Source: Ornithinimicrobium flavum (GTDB taxonomy: Bacteria > Actinomycetota > Actinomycetes > Actinomycetales > Dermatophilaceae). From it: a DNA stretch of 64,000 nucleotides. The notes under the pieces are model-generated. The model did no database searches, was not told the DNA's origin, and saw nothing but the letters and a program-made list of their open reading frames with translations. Below are positions 17,279-25,322 of the stretch, piece after piece. Both the position numbers and the translations under genes were made by a program. How positions within the stretch are numbered: position 1 is the stretch's first letter; every line of letters starts with the position of its first letter. The stretch is from positions 3,162,001 to 3,226,000 of the forward strand of contig NZ_CP038213.1 of the NCBI RefSeq assembly GCF_004526345.1. The letters are read 5' to 3'.

Positions 17279-17322
17279 CTTTTAATCCGTAGGTTGTGGG
17301 TTCGAGTCCCACGGGGCCCACC
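17279..17322 (+). pseudogene. 3' fragment of tRNA-Lys (TTT), old attachment site
   Basis: From the anticodon loop CTTTTAA onward the sequence is a normal tRNA-Lys 3' half: variable region, T-arm GTGGGTTCGAGTCCCAC and acceptor strand GGGGCCCACC. The bases upstream cannot form a D-arm or anticodon stem, although a GGGCCCA lies at about the right distance. Integrases that target the 3' half of a tRNA gene leave such a fragment at the far end of the island. The intact tRNA-Lys should be at the other end, outside this window. Confidence 0.7.
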
Positions 17323-17410
17323 GTGAGATCGCCGCAGGTCAGACGGTGTTTCTTCGGGGGCACCGCGCCGTCAGGGCGCGCACTCATCGGCCGCGAGCCG
17401 ATCACTGGAA

Positions 17411-17770
17411 CTAGTGCCATGTGGCCAAGTGGCGAGCTGCCACATGGTGGTCGGTCGTGCCGCTGGCGACAGCGATGACCAGGTCGTACGCGCCGTCGTC
17501 AGGTGCGTCAAGATCGACGCCGTTGATGCCGTAGAACACCACGACAGCGAGCCACCCCAGTCGCTTGTTGCCATCAACCAGCGGGTGGTTGACGACGATG
17601 GACTCCAGCAGCGCACCCGCCTTGGAGTCGATGTCGGGGTAGGCGTCTCGTCCGAAGACGTTGGCGCTGGGACGGTGGGCGGCGGAGTCCAACAGGCCAA
17701 GGTCCTGGACGGGGCCTACGCGCAGGTCCGCTGCCAGCGCGAGCAGGTCCTCGGTGGTCAGGTACTCCAA
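17411..17770 (-). CDS. doc: Doc (death-on-curing) type II toxin, Fic fold
   Basis: The 119-residue protein carries the Doc/Fic signature HPLVDGNKR (residues 62-70) after the helix ALLESIVV. Doc toxins phosphorylate EF-Tu and stop translation. The start is a TTG at 17770, three bases downstream of the antitoxin stop, so the two genes are co-translated. The module sits next to the tRNA-Lys fragment at the island border, a usual place for stabilisation modules. Confidence 0.9.
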   Translation of the reverse strand: MEYLTTEDLLALAADLRVGPVQDLGLLDSAAHRPSANVFGRDAYPDIDSKAGALLESIVVNHPLVDGNKRLGWLAVVVFYGINGVDLDAPDDGAYDLVIAVASGTTDHHVAARHLATWH

Positions 17771-17773
17771 GGG

Positions 17774-17977
17774 TCAGCGTCCGAGACGCTCGAGCAGGTC
17801 GGCGTACCGCTCCCGTCCACGTGCGGACAGCTCGCGCACACGCTCCTCGTGCCCACGCCGCGCGGCAGCTTCCCGGATCGCCCGCACCGTCGCCTCCTGC
17901 TTGCTCACACCCTCGGCCTCGGCCAGGGCCGCCAAGGCTCGCTCATCCTCCGGGGACAGTCGCAGAGTCATCGCCAT
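17774..17977 (-). CDS. ribbon-helix-helix antitoxin of the Doc module
   Basis: A 67-residue protein with a CopG-like start (MTLRLSPEDERALAALAEAEGVSKQEATVRAIREAA) and a charged C-terminal helix that would neutralise the toxin. It is the first gene of the pair. ATG 17977 and ATG 17971 are both possible starts. Confidence 0.88.
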   Translation of the reverse strand: MAMTLRLSPEDERALAALAEAEGVSKQEATVRAIREAAARRGHEERVRELSARGRERYADLLERLGR

Positions 17978-17984
17978 CCACTCA

Positions 17985-18002
17985 TGGTATCACTCTGGTA
18001 TC
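17985..18002 (-). promoter_or_regulatory. direct repeat operator upstream of the Doc module
   Basis: TGGTATC occurs at 17985-17991 and again at 17996-18002, one helical turn apart, just upstream of the antitoxin start. Ribbon-helix-helix antitoxins bind such tandem sites for autoregulation. Confidence 0.5.
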
Positions 18003-18010
18003 TGACGCTC

Positions 18011-18199
18011 ATGCCGTTGTCCGGACTTCTTAGCTTAGGCGACCTCGTCTCGAAGAGAGGCCCCAGTGACCCTGCGGCGCTGGCCGACATCCGCGAAGCC
18101 GACCTCGCCTACCAGGCAGGAGACGTGGTCCGCGGAGCAGATGCGGTCCGGGCACTGCTGCGCGTCGAGCACCGTCGCGACGTATACGGGCGCCACTGA
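18011..18199 (+). pseudogene. Phd/YefM-like antitoxin remnant
   Basis: A 62-residue reading frame contains DPAALADIREADLAYQAGDVVRG followed by ADAVRALLR, which resembles the C-terminal toxin-binding end of Phd/YefM antitoxins. The N-terminal DNA-binding half is missing, and no toxin gene follows. It may be a remnant of a second toxin-antitoxin module. Confidence 0.4.
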
Positions 18200-18256
18200 C
18201 CCGAGGCGCACGTTCATGCCGTTGCCGCCACACCGAGCCGGCGTCACGATGTCACG

Positions 18257-18775
18257 ATGAACGACACGACGCCTCGGGCCTCGTGGCTACCGGACGACTT
18301 CGTGCATCCGGTGCGAGTCGAGCTGCCGACAGGACATCGCCTGCGCCCGATCCGGGAGGAGGACGTCGACCTGGACTATCCCGCCGTCATGGGGTCGCGG
18401 GAGCGGCTGTGGTCGATCTACGGGGAGGCGTGGGGGTGGCCGCCGTCCACCATGACTGTGGAGCAGGACCGTGAGGACCTGGCACATCATGCGGCTGAGA
18501 TCGAGAGGCATGAGTCGTTCAACTACGCGTTGTTCGACCAGCACGAGACGGCGTTGCTGGGCTGTGTGTACATCGAGCCGACCGTCGTCGACGACGTCGA
18601 TGCCGAGGTGTCCTGGTGGGTGGTGGACGACCTGGTGGGGACGCCGGTCGAGAAGGCCCTGGACTCTCTGCTCCCGGTGTGGCTCGAGCAGGACTGGCCG
18701 CTGCGGCGGCCGATGATGGTCGGACGAGAGGTGTCTTGGGCGGAGTGGCTCGTCCGTGCCCCCCAGCGTGGATGA
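18257..18775 (+). CDS. GNAT family N-acetyltransferase
   Basis: The 172-residue protein has the GNAT layout: GHRLRPIREEDVDLDYPAVM at the N-terminus, the core strand YALFDQHETALLGCVYIEP, and a degenerate acetyl-CoA loop (VGTPVEKALDSLLPVWL). The acceptor is unknown. The gene is the first of clearly chromosomal composition after the island. Confidence 0.75.
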   Translation: MNDTTPRASWLPDDFVHPVRVELPTGHRLRPIREEDVDLDYPAVMGSRERLWSIYGEAWGWPPSTMTVEQDREDLAHHAAEIERHESFNYALFDQHETALLGCVYIEPTVVDDVDAEVSWWVVDDLVGTPVEKALDSLLPVWLEQDWPLRRPMMVGREVSWAEWLVRAPQRG

Positions 18776-18864
18776 CGGCTAGGGCGTTCACCGTCACAGC
18801 GGGGACGCCCGCCGTCGGCCGAGCATGGCCAGAAGCTCACGGCGCACCCTGTCCCGGGCTCTCC

Positions 18865-19966
18865 TCAACCCGTCCCGCGGAGGGTGCGAGGACCGGCCTT
18901 GGCGGCCACCGATCGCAGGAGCGCGCTGCGACCACCCTCGGCCAGGTAGCGGTGCGCACAGTGCGCCAGCACCGGCTCGACCTTCATGGGTTCGACCAGA
19001 AGATGCTGGCGGGCTTCCCGCCCCCGCCACTGTCGCTCGATCGCGCGGTCGGTCGGCCACCTGCCGCTGACCGCGAACGAGAGCAGGTCCTTGCGGGCGC
19101 ACTTCGGACATCGACCGCACGGTCGCCCGAGGCGTGAGCCGCGCACGCAGGACTGAGCGACGTGCCCCATCTGGTGCTGCTGGACGATCGCGCTCGTCAC
19201 CACCTCCGAGACGCCGGCGGTCGGCACGCACACGGGGAGGCTCAGCACCGCGAAGGCAGGTCCCCACTCGGCGATGAAGGGCGACCGCGCGTAGTCACGG
19301 AAGCGACCACGCTGCAACCGGTAGGTGGCCTCGAGGGGAGCGCCCCACGCGACGGCGTCGAGCCCGTCGACGTCGGCATGCAGCAGCAGGGGGACGGCCG
19401 TGGTCAGGTCGTGCGGGAAACCCGTGGGATGTCGCAGGTACTCGACGTCGCTCGGCACCACCGTCACCGCCCGCCCGTGCCGCGTCAGGACCTCGCACGA
19501 CTCCGCCGCTGCCCGGCCGTCCATCATGGTGGCCCGTCGCTCGCCCCGGGGCCTCAACCTGGACAGGGTGATAGCTGTGGGTGCTCTCCGGAAGCAGCAC
19601 CAGGGCCGCGACGCTGTCCGTCCCCCCGCTGAAGCACAGACCGGGTCGACCGTCGCTCAGGGTGGCACGCGGCGCATGCTCCCCGACGTGCGCCACTGCC
19701 AGGCCCAGGCCCGCGTGGATCGCGTCCGCCAGCTCTCGGCTCGCCGGGACCGAGCATGAGAACGGCGCGGCCTTGGACACCCACGGGCGGGCGCAGAGCA
19801 ACGCGCTGACGACGAGGAGGTCCGGGTGCACCCTCCCTGGCGGTACGCCTACGAGGAACGTGGCCCGACGGCGGGCGAGCTCGACGCCGCGACGAGCGCG
19901 CACGTCCGCGCCAGGCTCCAGCACGAAGGTGACCCTGCCAGGCGTGTGCTCGATCTCGACGTGCAT
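18865..19966 (-). pseudogene. PP-loop ATP pyrophosphatase-like protein, one frameshift
   Basis: Two frames together give about 367 residues. The first holds the PP-loop LCFSGGTDSVAALVLLPES; the second continues with VPLLLHADVDGLDAVAWGAPLEATYRL, and a zinc-type CGRCPKCARKDLL motif as in QueC-like proteins. The break is at about 19565, where TATCACCCTGTCC would be in frame as TATCACCTGTCC. That is a single extra C, which could be an indel in the assembly or a real inactivation. It would act on a nucleobase or amide substrate; the precise role is unknown. Confidence 0.65.
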
Positions 19967-20252
19967 CAGCCCAGCGCGTCCGCGCCGGCACCGACCGCGT
20001 CCCCTGCACACCATTCCGTCACCTGGCCATCATCGGTCACCCCGCGAGCCCGGACCCGTCGCCGCACCGGGCGAGGGACACACTCGTCGGCGCCGGGACG
20101 GGCGGGCCTCGCAGGGGCTGACGCGAGGCGTCCGCAGCCGCTAGCATGTCGGCCACCGAGGACGGCCCGCGCACCAACGACGATGTGCACCGCGGTTCGC
20201 TACCCGCCCAGGTCTGCAGAGTTCCTGAGGTTGCCGAGCCGCAAGGAGTGTC

Positions 20253-22745
20253 ATGTCCACGACGCGCCGCCGCCTGTCCCTCGTCCTTCCTGGCGCACTC
20301 GCCCTGAGTCTGCTCGCCGGCGGCGTCTCCGCCGCCAGCCCGCCACCGTCGGCCGCAGCCGCAGGTCCACGCGCGATCGGCATCGAGGTGCTCTCCAGCG
20401 CCCCGGACCAGGTCACCGGCGGTGACGCGCTGGTCGAGGTGACCGCCCCGCATACCCTCCCACCCGAGGACGTCCGGGTCAGTCTGGACGGGCAGGACGT
20501 CACCGCAGCCTTCGACCTCACCGCCGACGGCACCCTCGTCGGGCTGGTCGACGGACTGGAGCTGGGGACGAGCAGGCTGCGCGCCGAGGCTGCGCCCGCC
20601 GCCCCCCGGCCCGGTGTCTCCCGGGCCCGTCCCGCCACCCTCACCCTGACCAACCACCCGAAGGAGGGACCGGTCTTCTCGGGTCCTCAGCAGCAGCCGT
20701 TCGTCTGCACGACGGCGAGGGCCACCCACGCCGGCCAGCTGCTGCTCGGTCAGCCGCTCGTGGACAACCAGGACGGCCAGGGCATCCCGGTCGCGCTCGA
20801 GGGGGAGGACGGCAGCTACCCGCGCGACGGACGCGGCTACCCGACCGACGACGCGGAGATCGTCGGCTGGAGCGCGAGCTGCGCGGCGCAGACCCGCACC
20901 GGATACGTCTACCGCAGCACCACGGACGGGTCCTTCCGCTGGCTCGCCGACCCCGCGGCGCTGCCGGCCGACGTCGCGCAGACCACGACGATGGACGGGC
21001 AGCAGGTGCCCTTCGTCGTGCGCTGGGAGCGCGGCACGATCAACCGCTTCATCTACAGCATCGCCGCCCTCGCGCCGGTCGGTGACGACCCCGGGTCGCG
21101 GCCGGACCCGTCGTTGTGGAACAGGCGGCTCGTCTTCAGCTTCCAGGGTGGCGTCGCGATCGGTCACACCCAGGGGACCACCTCCACCGACGCCATGCTG
21201 CCGCCGGACCTGCTCGGCCTCGGGTACGGCGTGATGTGGTCGAGCGGCAACCGCACCAGCACCCACTACAACCTGCAGGTCGGCGGCGAGACCGCCCTCA
21301 TGGTCAAGGAGCGGGCGGTCGAGGCCTACGGCGTGCCCGACTACACGGTCGCCGTCGGCGGCTCCGGCGGCGCCATCCAGCAGTACGTCTACGCCCAGAA
21401 CCACCCGGGCATCATCGACGCGGCGATCCCGCAGTACTCCTACCCCGACATGGTCAGCCAGATCATCCACGTCGCCGACTGCGAGCTGCTCGAGCACTAC
21501 TTCGACGCCACCGACCGGGACAACCAGAAGTGGAAGGACCCGGAGGTGCGACAGGCCGTCATCGGCCTCAACGGGACGGCCCACCCGAAGAACCTCTCCG
21601 CCGGGGAGGTCGCCCAGTGGACGGGTCTCTACCAGCTCATGGCGGCGTTCGGCTACCAGGTCATGGACAAGGACCCGGCCTCGCCCGCCCCGGCCCTCAT
21701 GGAGTGCAAGCCGGGCTGGTTCGGGCTGACGCCGCTGGCGCTCAACCCGACCTTCACCGACGTCCAGGACCTCGACAAGCTGGCCCAGGGCGCGGACGGC
21801 GTCGAGTGGACCCACTGGGGCGACCTCGTCAACATCTACGGCACCGACGACGACGGCTTCGCCAGGGTGCCGTGGGACAACGTGGGCGTCCAGTACGGCC
21901 TCCAGGCGCTGCAGGACGGTGTCATCACGCCGGAGGAGTTCCTCGACCTCAACGCCCAGGTCGGCAGCTGGAAGCCGACGCGGGACCTGGTCACCGAGGG
22001 TTTCCCGTTCGTGGGGTCCCCGAGCCCGCAGACCTTCGACCCGTGGAGCTCGCGCAACATGCACCTCAGCCCCGACGGGACCACCCCGGCTGCGCGCAGG
22101 TCCGGTGACCTCGCGGCGATCGGTGCTCTCTACGAGTCCGGTATGCAGTTCCGCGGCGACATCGACATCCCCGTCATCGACGTGCGGCACTACCTCGAGG
22201 ACGAGCTGGACATGCACAACACCCAGCAGTCGTTCGCCGTCCGCCAGCGGATGGTCAACGTGGACGGCGACGCCGACAACCAGGTGATCTGGTTCATGGA
22301 CGCGCGCCCAACCGTCGCGGCCGACCCGACTCCCCTGGCCTTCCGGGTGATCGACGAGTGGATGGCCAACATCGCCTCCGAACCGGAGCTCGGCGTGGCG
22401 GGGAACAAGCCCGCGATGGCGGTCGACGCCTGCTTCACCACCGAGGGCGACCTCCTGGCCTCGGGGCCCGGGGTGTGGGACGGCATCCTCGACGACGGCG
22501 CGCCCGGGGCCTGCACCGAGCAGTTCCCGGTCTACTCCTCCTCGCGCCGGGTCGCCGGCGGTCCCTACGAGGGTGGGGTCTGGAAGTGCGCGCTCCAGCC
22601 GGTGGCGAGGGCGGTCAACCAGGGACTGTACGGCGACTGGCAGCCGACCCGCGCCGAGCAGCGTCGGCTCCAGGAGATCTTCCCCTCCGGCGTCTGCGAC
22701 TACAGCAAGCCCGACCAGGGGAGGCCGCGACACCTCGCGCCGTAG
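20253..22745 (+). CDS. secreted DUF6351 family protein (alpha/beta-hydrolase-like)
   Basis: The 830-residue protein begins with a Sec signal (RRRLSLVLPGALALSLLAGG, cleavage near ASA-like residues about 28). The rest matches my recollection of DUF6351: EGPVFSGPQQQPFVC, LVFSFQGGVAIGHTQG, and a nucleophile elbow VAVGGSGGAIQQYVYAQNHP with Ser as likely nucleophile. It should be an extracellular esterase-like enzyme; the substrate is unknown. It has several Cys that may pair outside the cell. It is preceded by AGGAG and stands alone. Confidence 0.8.
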   Translation: MSTTRRRLSLVLPGALALSLLAGGVSAASPPPSAAAAGPRAIGIEVLSSAPDQVTGGDALVEVTAPHTLPPEDVRVSLDGQDVTAAFDLTADGTLVGLVDGLELGTSRLRAEAAPAAPRPGVSRARPATLTLTNHPKEGPVFSGPQQQPFVCTTARATHAGQLLLGQPLVDNQDGQGIPVALEGEDGSYPRDGRGYPTDDAEIVGWSASCAAQTRTGYVYRSTTDGSFRWLADPAALPADVAQTTTMDGQQVPFVVRWERGTINRFIYSIAALAPVGDDPGSRPDPSLWNRRLVFSFQGGVAIGHTQGTTSTDAMLPPDLLGLGYGVMWSSGNRTSTHYNLQVGGETALMVKERAVEAYGVPDYTVAVGGSGGAIQQYVYAQNHPGIIDAAIPQYSYPDMVSQIIHVADCELLEHYFDATDRDNQKWKDPEVRQAVIGLNGTAHPKNLSAGEVAQWTGLYQLMAAFGYQVMDKDPASPAPALMECKPGWFGLTPLALNPTFTDVQDLDKLAQGADGVEWTHWGDLVNIYGTDDDGFARVPWDNVGVQYGLQALQDGVITPEEFLDLNAQVGSWKPTRDLVTEGFPFVGSPSPQTFDPWSSRNMHLSPDGTTPAARRSGDLAAIGALYESGMQFRGDIDIPVIDVRHYLEDELDMHNTQQSFAVRQRMVNVDGDADNQVIWFMDARPTVAADPTPLAFRVIDEWMANIASEPELGVAGNKPAMAVDACFTTEGDLLASGPGVWDGILDDGAPGACTEQFPVYSSSRRVAGGPYEGGVWKCALQPVARAVNQGLYGDWQPTRAEQRRLQEIFPSGVCDYSKPDQGRPRHLAP

Positions 22746-22821
22746 TCCCCGGTGCGGCGTCCGCCGTGGGCGCGGGCGGTCCCGACGTCTAGCCTGAGGG
22801 CCTGACGACAGGAGACGTCCG

Positions 22822-23856
22822 GTGCACCTGCCCCAGCCTCGCGGGCCGTTCTCGACCGCCGTGGTCGACCGGCTCATCGACCCCTCCCCCACGACGGAGG
22901 GCGGTCTGCGGACGGCGGTCCGTGAGTCGGCGACCGGGATCGCGGACGACGAGGACCGGCTGCTCGCCCTCTGGCTGGTGCACGGCCTGAGCTACCACGG
23001 CTACACCGGCGTCGACCCCGACCTCGAGTGGGACCTCCCGCTGCTCCAGGCGCGGGTCCGGCTCGAGGCAGCCTTGGAGCAAGATCTGCTGGCGGCGGCC
23101 CGGCCCGTGGTGGAGGAGCTCCTCCCCGAGGCCGCTTCGGACCTCACGGCCACCCTCTTCTCGCTGCCGGACCGGGTCGCGGCCGACGCGCCGTCGATCT
23201 CGGCCTGGGCACGCTCGACCATGACGCTGGAGCAGTGGCGGGAGATGCTGGTGCTGCGCTCCGCCTCGCAGCTCAAGGAGGCCGACCCCCACTCCTTCGC
23301 CATACCCCGCATCCCCGGTGCCGCGAAGGTGGCCCTGATGGAGATCCAGTTCGACGAGTACGGCGCCGGCAACCCCGCGGCGCTGCACTCGGCCCTCTTC
23401 GGCAAGGCGATGTCGGCCGTGGGTCTGGACGCCTCCTACGGGGGGTATGCCGAGTCCTGGCCGGGTGAGGTCCTGCTCGCCAACGTGGCGCTGGGCTGGT
23501 TCGCCGGGCGCCGACGGTGGGCCCCCGCGGTGGTCGGCCACCTCACGATGGTGGAGACGACCAGCTCGCTGCCGTCGAAGTTCTACGTCGCGGGAGCACG
23601 CCGGCTGGGGCTCCCCGAGCCGGCCTGGCGCTACTTCGACGAGCACGTCGAGGCGGACGCCGCGCACGAGCAGGTGGCGGTGCGGGACGTCTGCGGCGCC
23701 CTGGTGGCGCAGAGTCCGGAGGCCCTCACCACCCTGCTGACCGGCGCGGTGGTCGGGCTGACGGTGGAGGCGGCGGTCGCCGAGCAGGCGATGGGCGCCT
23801 GGCGCCAGGGCGGGTCGTGCCTGCGCTCGCCGCTCCGGCCGTGGGTGGCGGCGTGA
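22822..23856 (+). CDS. iron-containing redox enzyme family protein (haem-oxygenase-like fold)
   Basis: The 344-residue protein matches the HO-like diiron oxidase family: EIQFDEYGAGNPAALHSALF (Glu, His ligands), GHLTMVETTSSLPSKFY and FDEHVEADAAHEQVA (Glu, Asp, His ligands). Members use a diiron centre to oxidise amines or fatty acids, others have unknown substrates. The last base of its stop overlaps the next gene, a CDGSH protein, whose iron-sulphur cluster could supply electrons. That link is inference from the coupling. Confidence 0.85.
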   Translation: MHLPQPRGPFSTAVVDRLIDPSPTTEGGLRTAVRESATGIADDEDRLLALWLVHGLSYHGYTGVDPDLEWDLPLLQARVRLEAALEQDLLAAARPVVEELLPEAASDLTATLFSLPDRVAADAPSISAWARSTMTLEQWREMLVLRSASQLKEADPHSFAIPRIPGAAKVALMEIQFDEYGAGNPAALHSALFGKAMSAVGLDASYGGYAESWPGEVLLANVALGWFAGRRRWAPAVVGHLTMVETTSSLPSKFYVAGARRLGLPEPAWRYFDEHVEADAAHEQVAVRDVCGALVAQSPEALTTLLTGAVVGLTVEAAVAEQAMGAWRQGGSCLRSPLRPWVAA

Positions 23857-24080
23857 GCCAGGAGCGCCCGGTCGCGACCCCCCTGCCGGTCGAACTCGTC
23901 CGCACCACCGCCTGCGAGGGTGGCCCCCTGCTCGTCCGCGGAGCACGGACCGTGCTCGACGCCGACGGCATCACCCACCCCGTGACCCGTCCGGTGGTCG
24001 CCCTGTGCCGCTGCGGCGCCAGTCAACGGCTCCCCTGGTGCGACGGGGTGCACAAGCGTCTTGCCCCGCCACGGGACTGA
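23853..24080 (+). CDS. CDGSH iron-sulphur domain protein (mitoNEET-like)
   Basis: A 75-residue protein with the [2Fe-2S] motif CRCGASQRLPWCDGVH: Cys52, Cys54, Cys63 and His67 are the expected ligands. It starts at GTG 23853, overlapping the stop of the haem-oxygenase-like gene (GTGA), so both proteins are probably made in fixed ratio. It lies within a typical actinobacterial pairing of these two families. Confidence 0.9.
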   Translation: MSQERPVATPLPVELVRTTACEGGPLLVRGARTVLDADGITHPVTRPVVALCRCGASQRLPWCDGVHKRLAPPRD

Positions 24081-24128
24081 GTCTCACCCAGGTGCCCGGG
24101 CCCCCGGCGGGCGACGGGGGGACGGACG

Positions 24129-24332
24129 TCAGCGCGGCGTCGTGACGAGCCGCTCGGTCTCGGAGGGGCGCAGGGAGGGGCTGCCGGTGGCGACCCGTCC
24201 CGCGGGTCGGCGCAGCCGGGAGTGGCGGCCGCCGGAGGGACGTCGCAGGGAGGAGCTGCCCAGCACGACCGGGATCATGGACAGGGCGAGCTCGTCGGGA
24301 GAGGGGGACTGCGGGCGGTTCGTCGTCGTCAT
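24129..24332 (-). CDS. small hypothetical protein, divergent from the LysR gene
   Basis: A 67-residue, Arg/Ser-rich reading frame (start MTTTNRPQSPSPDELALSM) transcribed away from the LysR gene. No homology is recognised and no strong ribosome site is seen. It is listed because the palindromic operator at 24374 lies between the two genes, as expected for a LysR regulator and a divergent target. Confidence 0.4.
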   Translation of the reverse strand: MTTTNRPQSPSPDELALSMIPVVLGSSSLRRPSGGRHSRLRRPAGRVATGSPSLRPSETERLVTTPR

Positions 24333-24373
24333 GGTTCCAGTGTCGCCGGGGAAGATCCTTGCGTCCAATGAAC

Positions 24374-24389
24374 AGGTGACATATCACCT
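24374..24389. promoter_or_regulatory. palindromic operator (LysR-type)
   Basis: AGGTGA-CATA-TCACCT is a perfect inverted repeat with a 4-bp spacer, 22 bases upstream of the LysR start. LysR regulators bind T-N11-A-like dyads of this kind and usually repress themselves. Confidence 0.65.
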
Positions 24390-24410
24390 TTGCTCTGACA
24401 GCATAGGTGC

Positions 24411-25319
24411 ATGGACGTGCGCACGCTCCGGTGGTTCCAGCAGGTCGCGGACGGCGACACCGTCACCGAGGTCAGCGACCTCGAGGGCGTGAGCCAGTCC
24501 GGCATCTCCCGGGCGCTGAAGCGGCTGGAGGTCGACGTGGGGACGCCGCTGCTGGCCCGGTCCGGGCGGACGCTGGAGCTGACGCGGGCCGGGCAGGACT
24601 TCCGGCGCCACGTGGACGCTGCGATCCGGGCGCTGGACGACGGGTTCGCCGCCGTCCGGCAGCTCCTCGACCCCGAGTCCGGCGCCGTCAGCCTCGCGTT
24701 CCAGCCCTCCCTCGGCACCTGGCTCGTGCCCAGGCTGGTGGGCTCGTTCACCCACGCCCACCCGGGGGTCGAGGTGGCGCTGACGTCCAAGCAGGACAAC
24801 GAGCTGGAGCCGGCCGTCGGCGGGCGGACGCACGTCGAGCTGGAGCTGACCACGAGGCCGCCGCAGGACCGGACGGTGCGCTGGCGGGTCCTGGTGCGCG
24901 AGACGCTGCTCCTCGCTGTGGGACCTGAGCACCCCTGGGCGGGTCGGGAGCACCTCGACCTGGCCGAGGCGGCCGACCAGTCCTTCGTCGCCACCCACCC
25001 CTTGTCCCACCTGTGGGAGGTCACCCAGGACCTGTGCCACCGAGCCGGTTTTACCCCACGGGCGTCCCTCGTCTGCCAGGACCTGCCGACCACCCGGGCG
25101 TTCGTCGCGGCGGGCCTGGGGGTGGCGGTGCTGCCCGTCCCGGACGCGTGGGTGCCGACCCACGAGGGGCTGCACATGCTGACCCTGCAGAGTCCCGGCG
25201 CCTACCGCGACGTCGGCATCGCCTGGTCGACGGAGCAGCCGATGCTGCCCTCGGCCCGCCTCTTCCTCGACCACGCCGTGAGCACGCTGAGGGACGGCGA
25301 CGCACCTGTCCGTCGGTGA
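24411..25319 (+). CDS. LysR family transcriptional regulator
   Basis: The 302-residue protein has an N-terminal winged helix-turn-helix (LRWFQQVADGDTVTEVSDLEG, GVSQSGISRALKRLE) and a C-terminal periplasmic-binding-like effector domain (residues 90-295). The inducer is unknown. The start ATG at 24411 is close to the dyad at 24374, which suggests autoregulation. The nearest divergent gene is only a small hypothetical one, so the regulated target is not clear. Confidence 0.93.
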   Translation: MDVRTLRWFQQVADGDTVTEVSDLEGVSQSGISRALKRLEVDVGTPLLARSGRTLELTRAGQDFRRHVDAAIRALDDGFAAVRQLLDPESGAVSLAFQPSLGTWLVPRLVGSFTHAHPGVEVALTSKQDNELEPAVGGRTHVELELTTRPPQDRTVRWRVLVRETLLLAVGPEHPWAGREHLDLAEAADQSFVATHPLSHLWEVTQDLCHRAGFTPRASLVCQDLPTTRAFVAAGLGVAVLPVPDAWVPTHEGLHMLTLQSPGAYRDVGIAWSTEQPMLPSARLFLDHAVSTLRDGDAPVRR

Positions 25320-25322
25320 GCC

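Noticed and set aside
17240..17322. Complete tRNA-Lys gene
   Set aside because: GGGCCCA lies at about acceptor distance, but no D-arm or anticodon stem can form, so only the 3' half is genuine.
17034..17420. 128-residue minus-strand frame across the tRNA fragment
   Set aside because: Its VGPVGLEPTTYGLKG stretch is the known spurious translation of tRNA antisense sequence.
18035..18247. Histone-fold-like small protein on the minus strand
   Set aside because: Only a short APVYVATVL stretch resembles histones, and the opposite strand fits a Phd/YefM remnant better.
20037..22892. 951-residue reading frame on the minus strand
   Set aside because: It is antisense to the secreted DUF6351 gene and arises from GC-rich third positions. 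It has no protein-like pattern.
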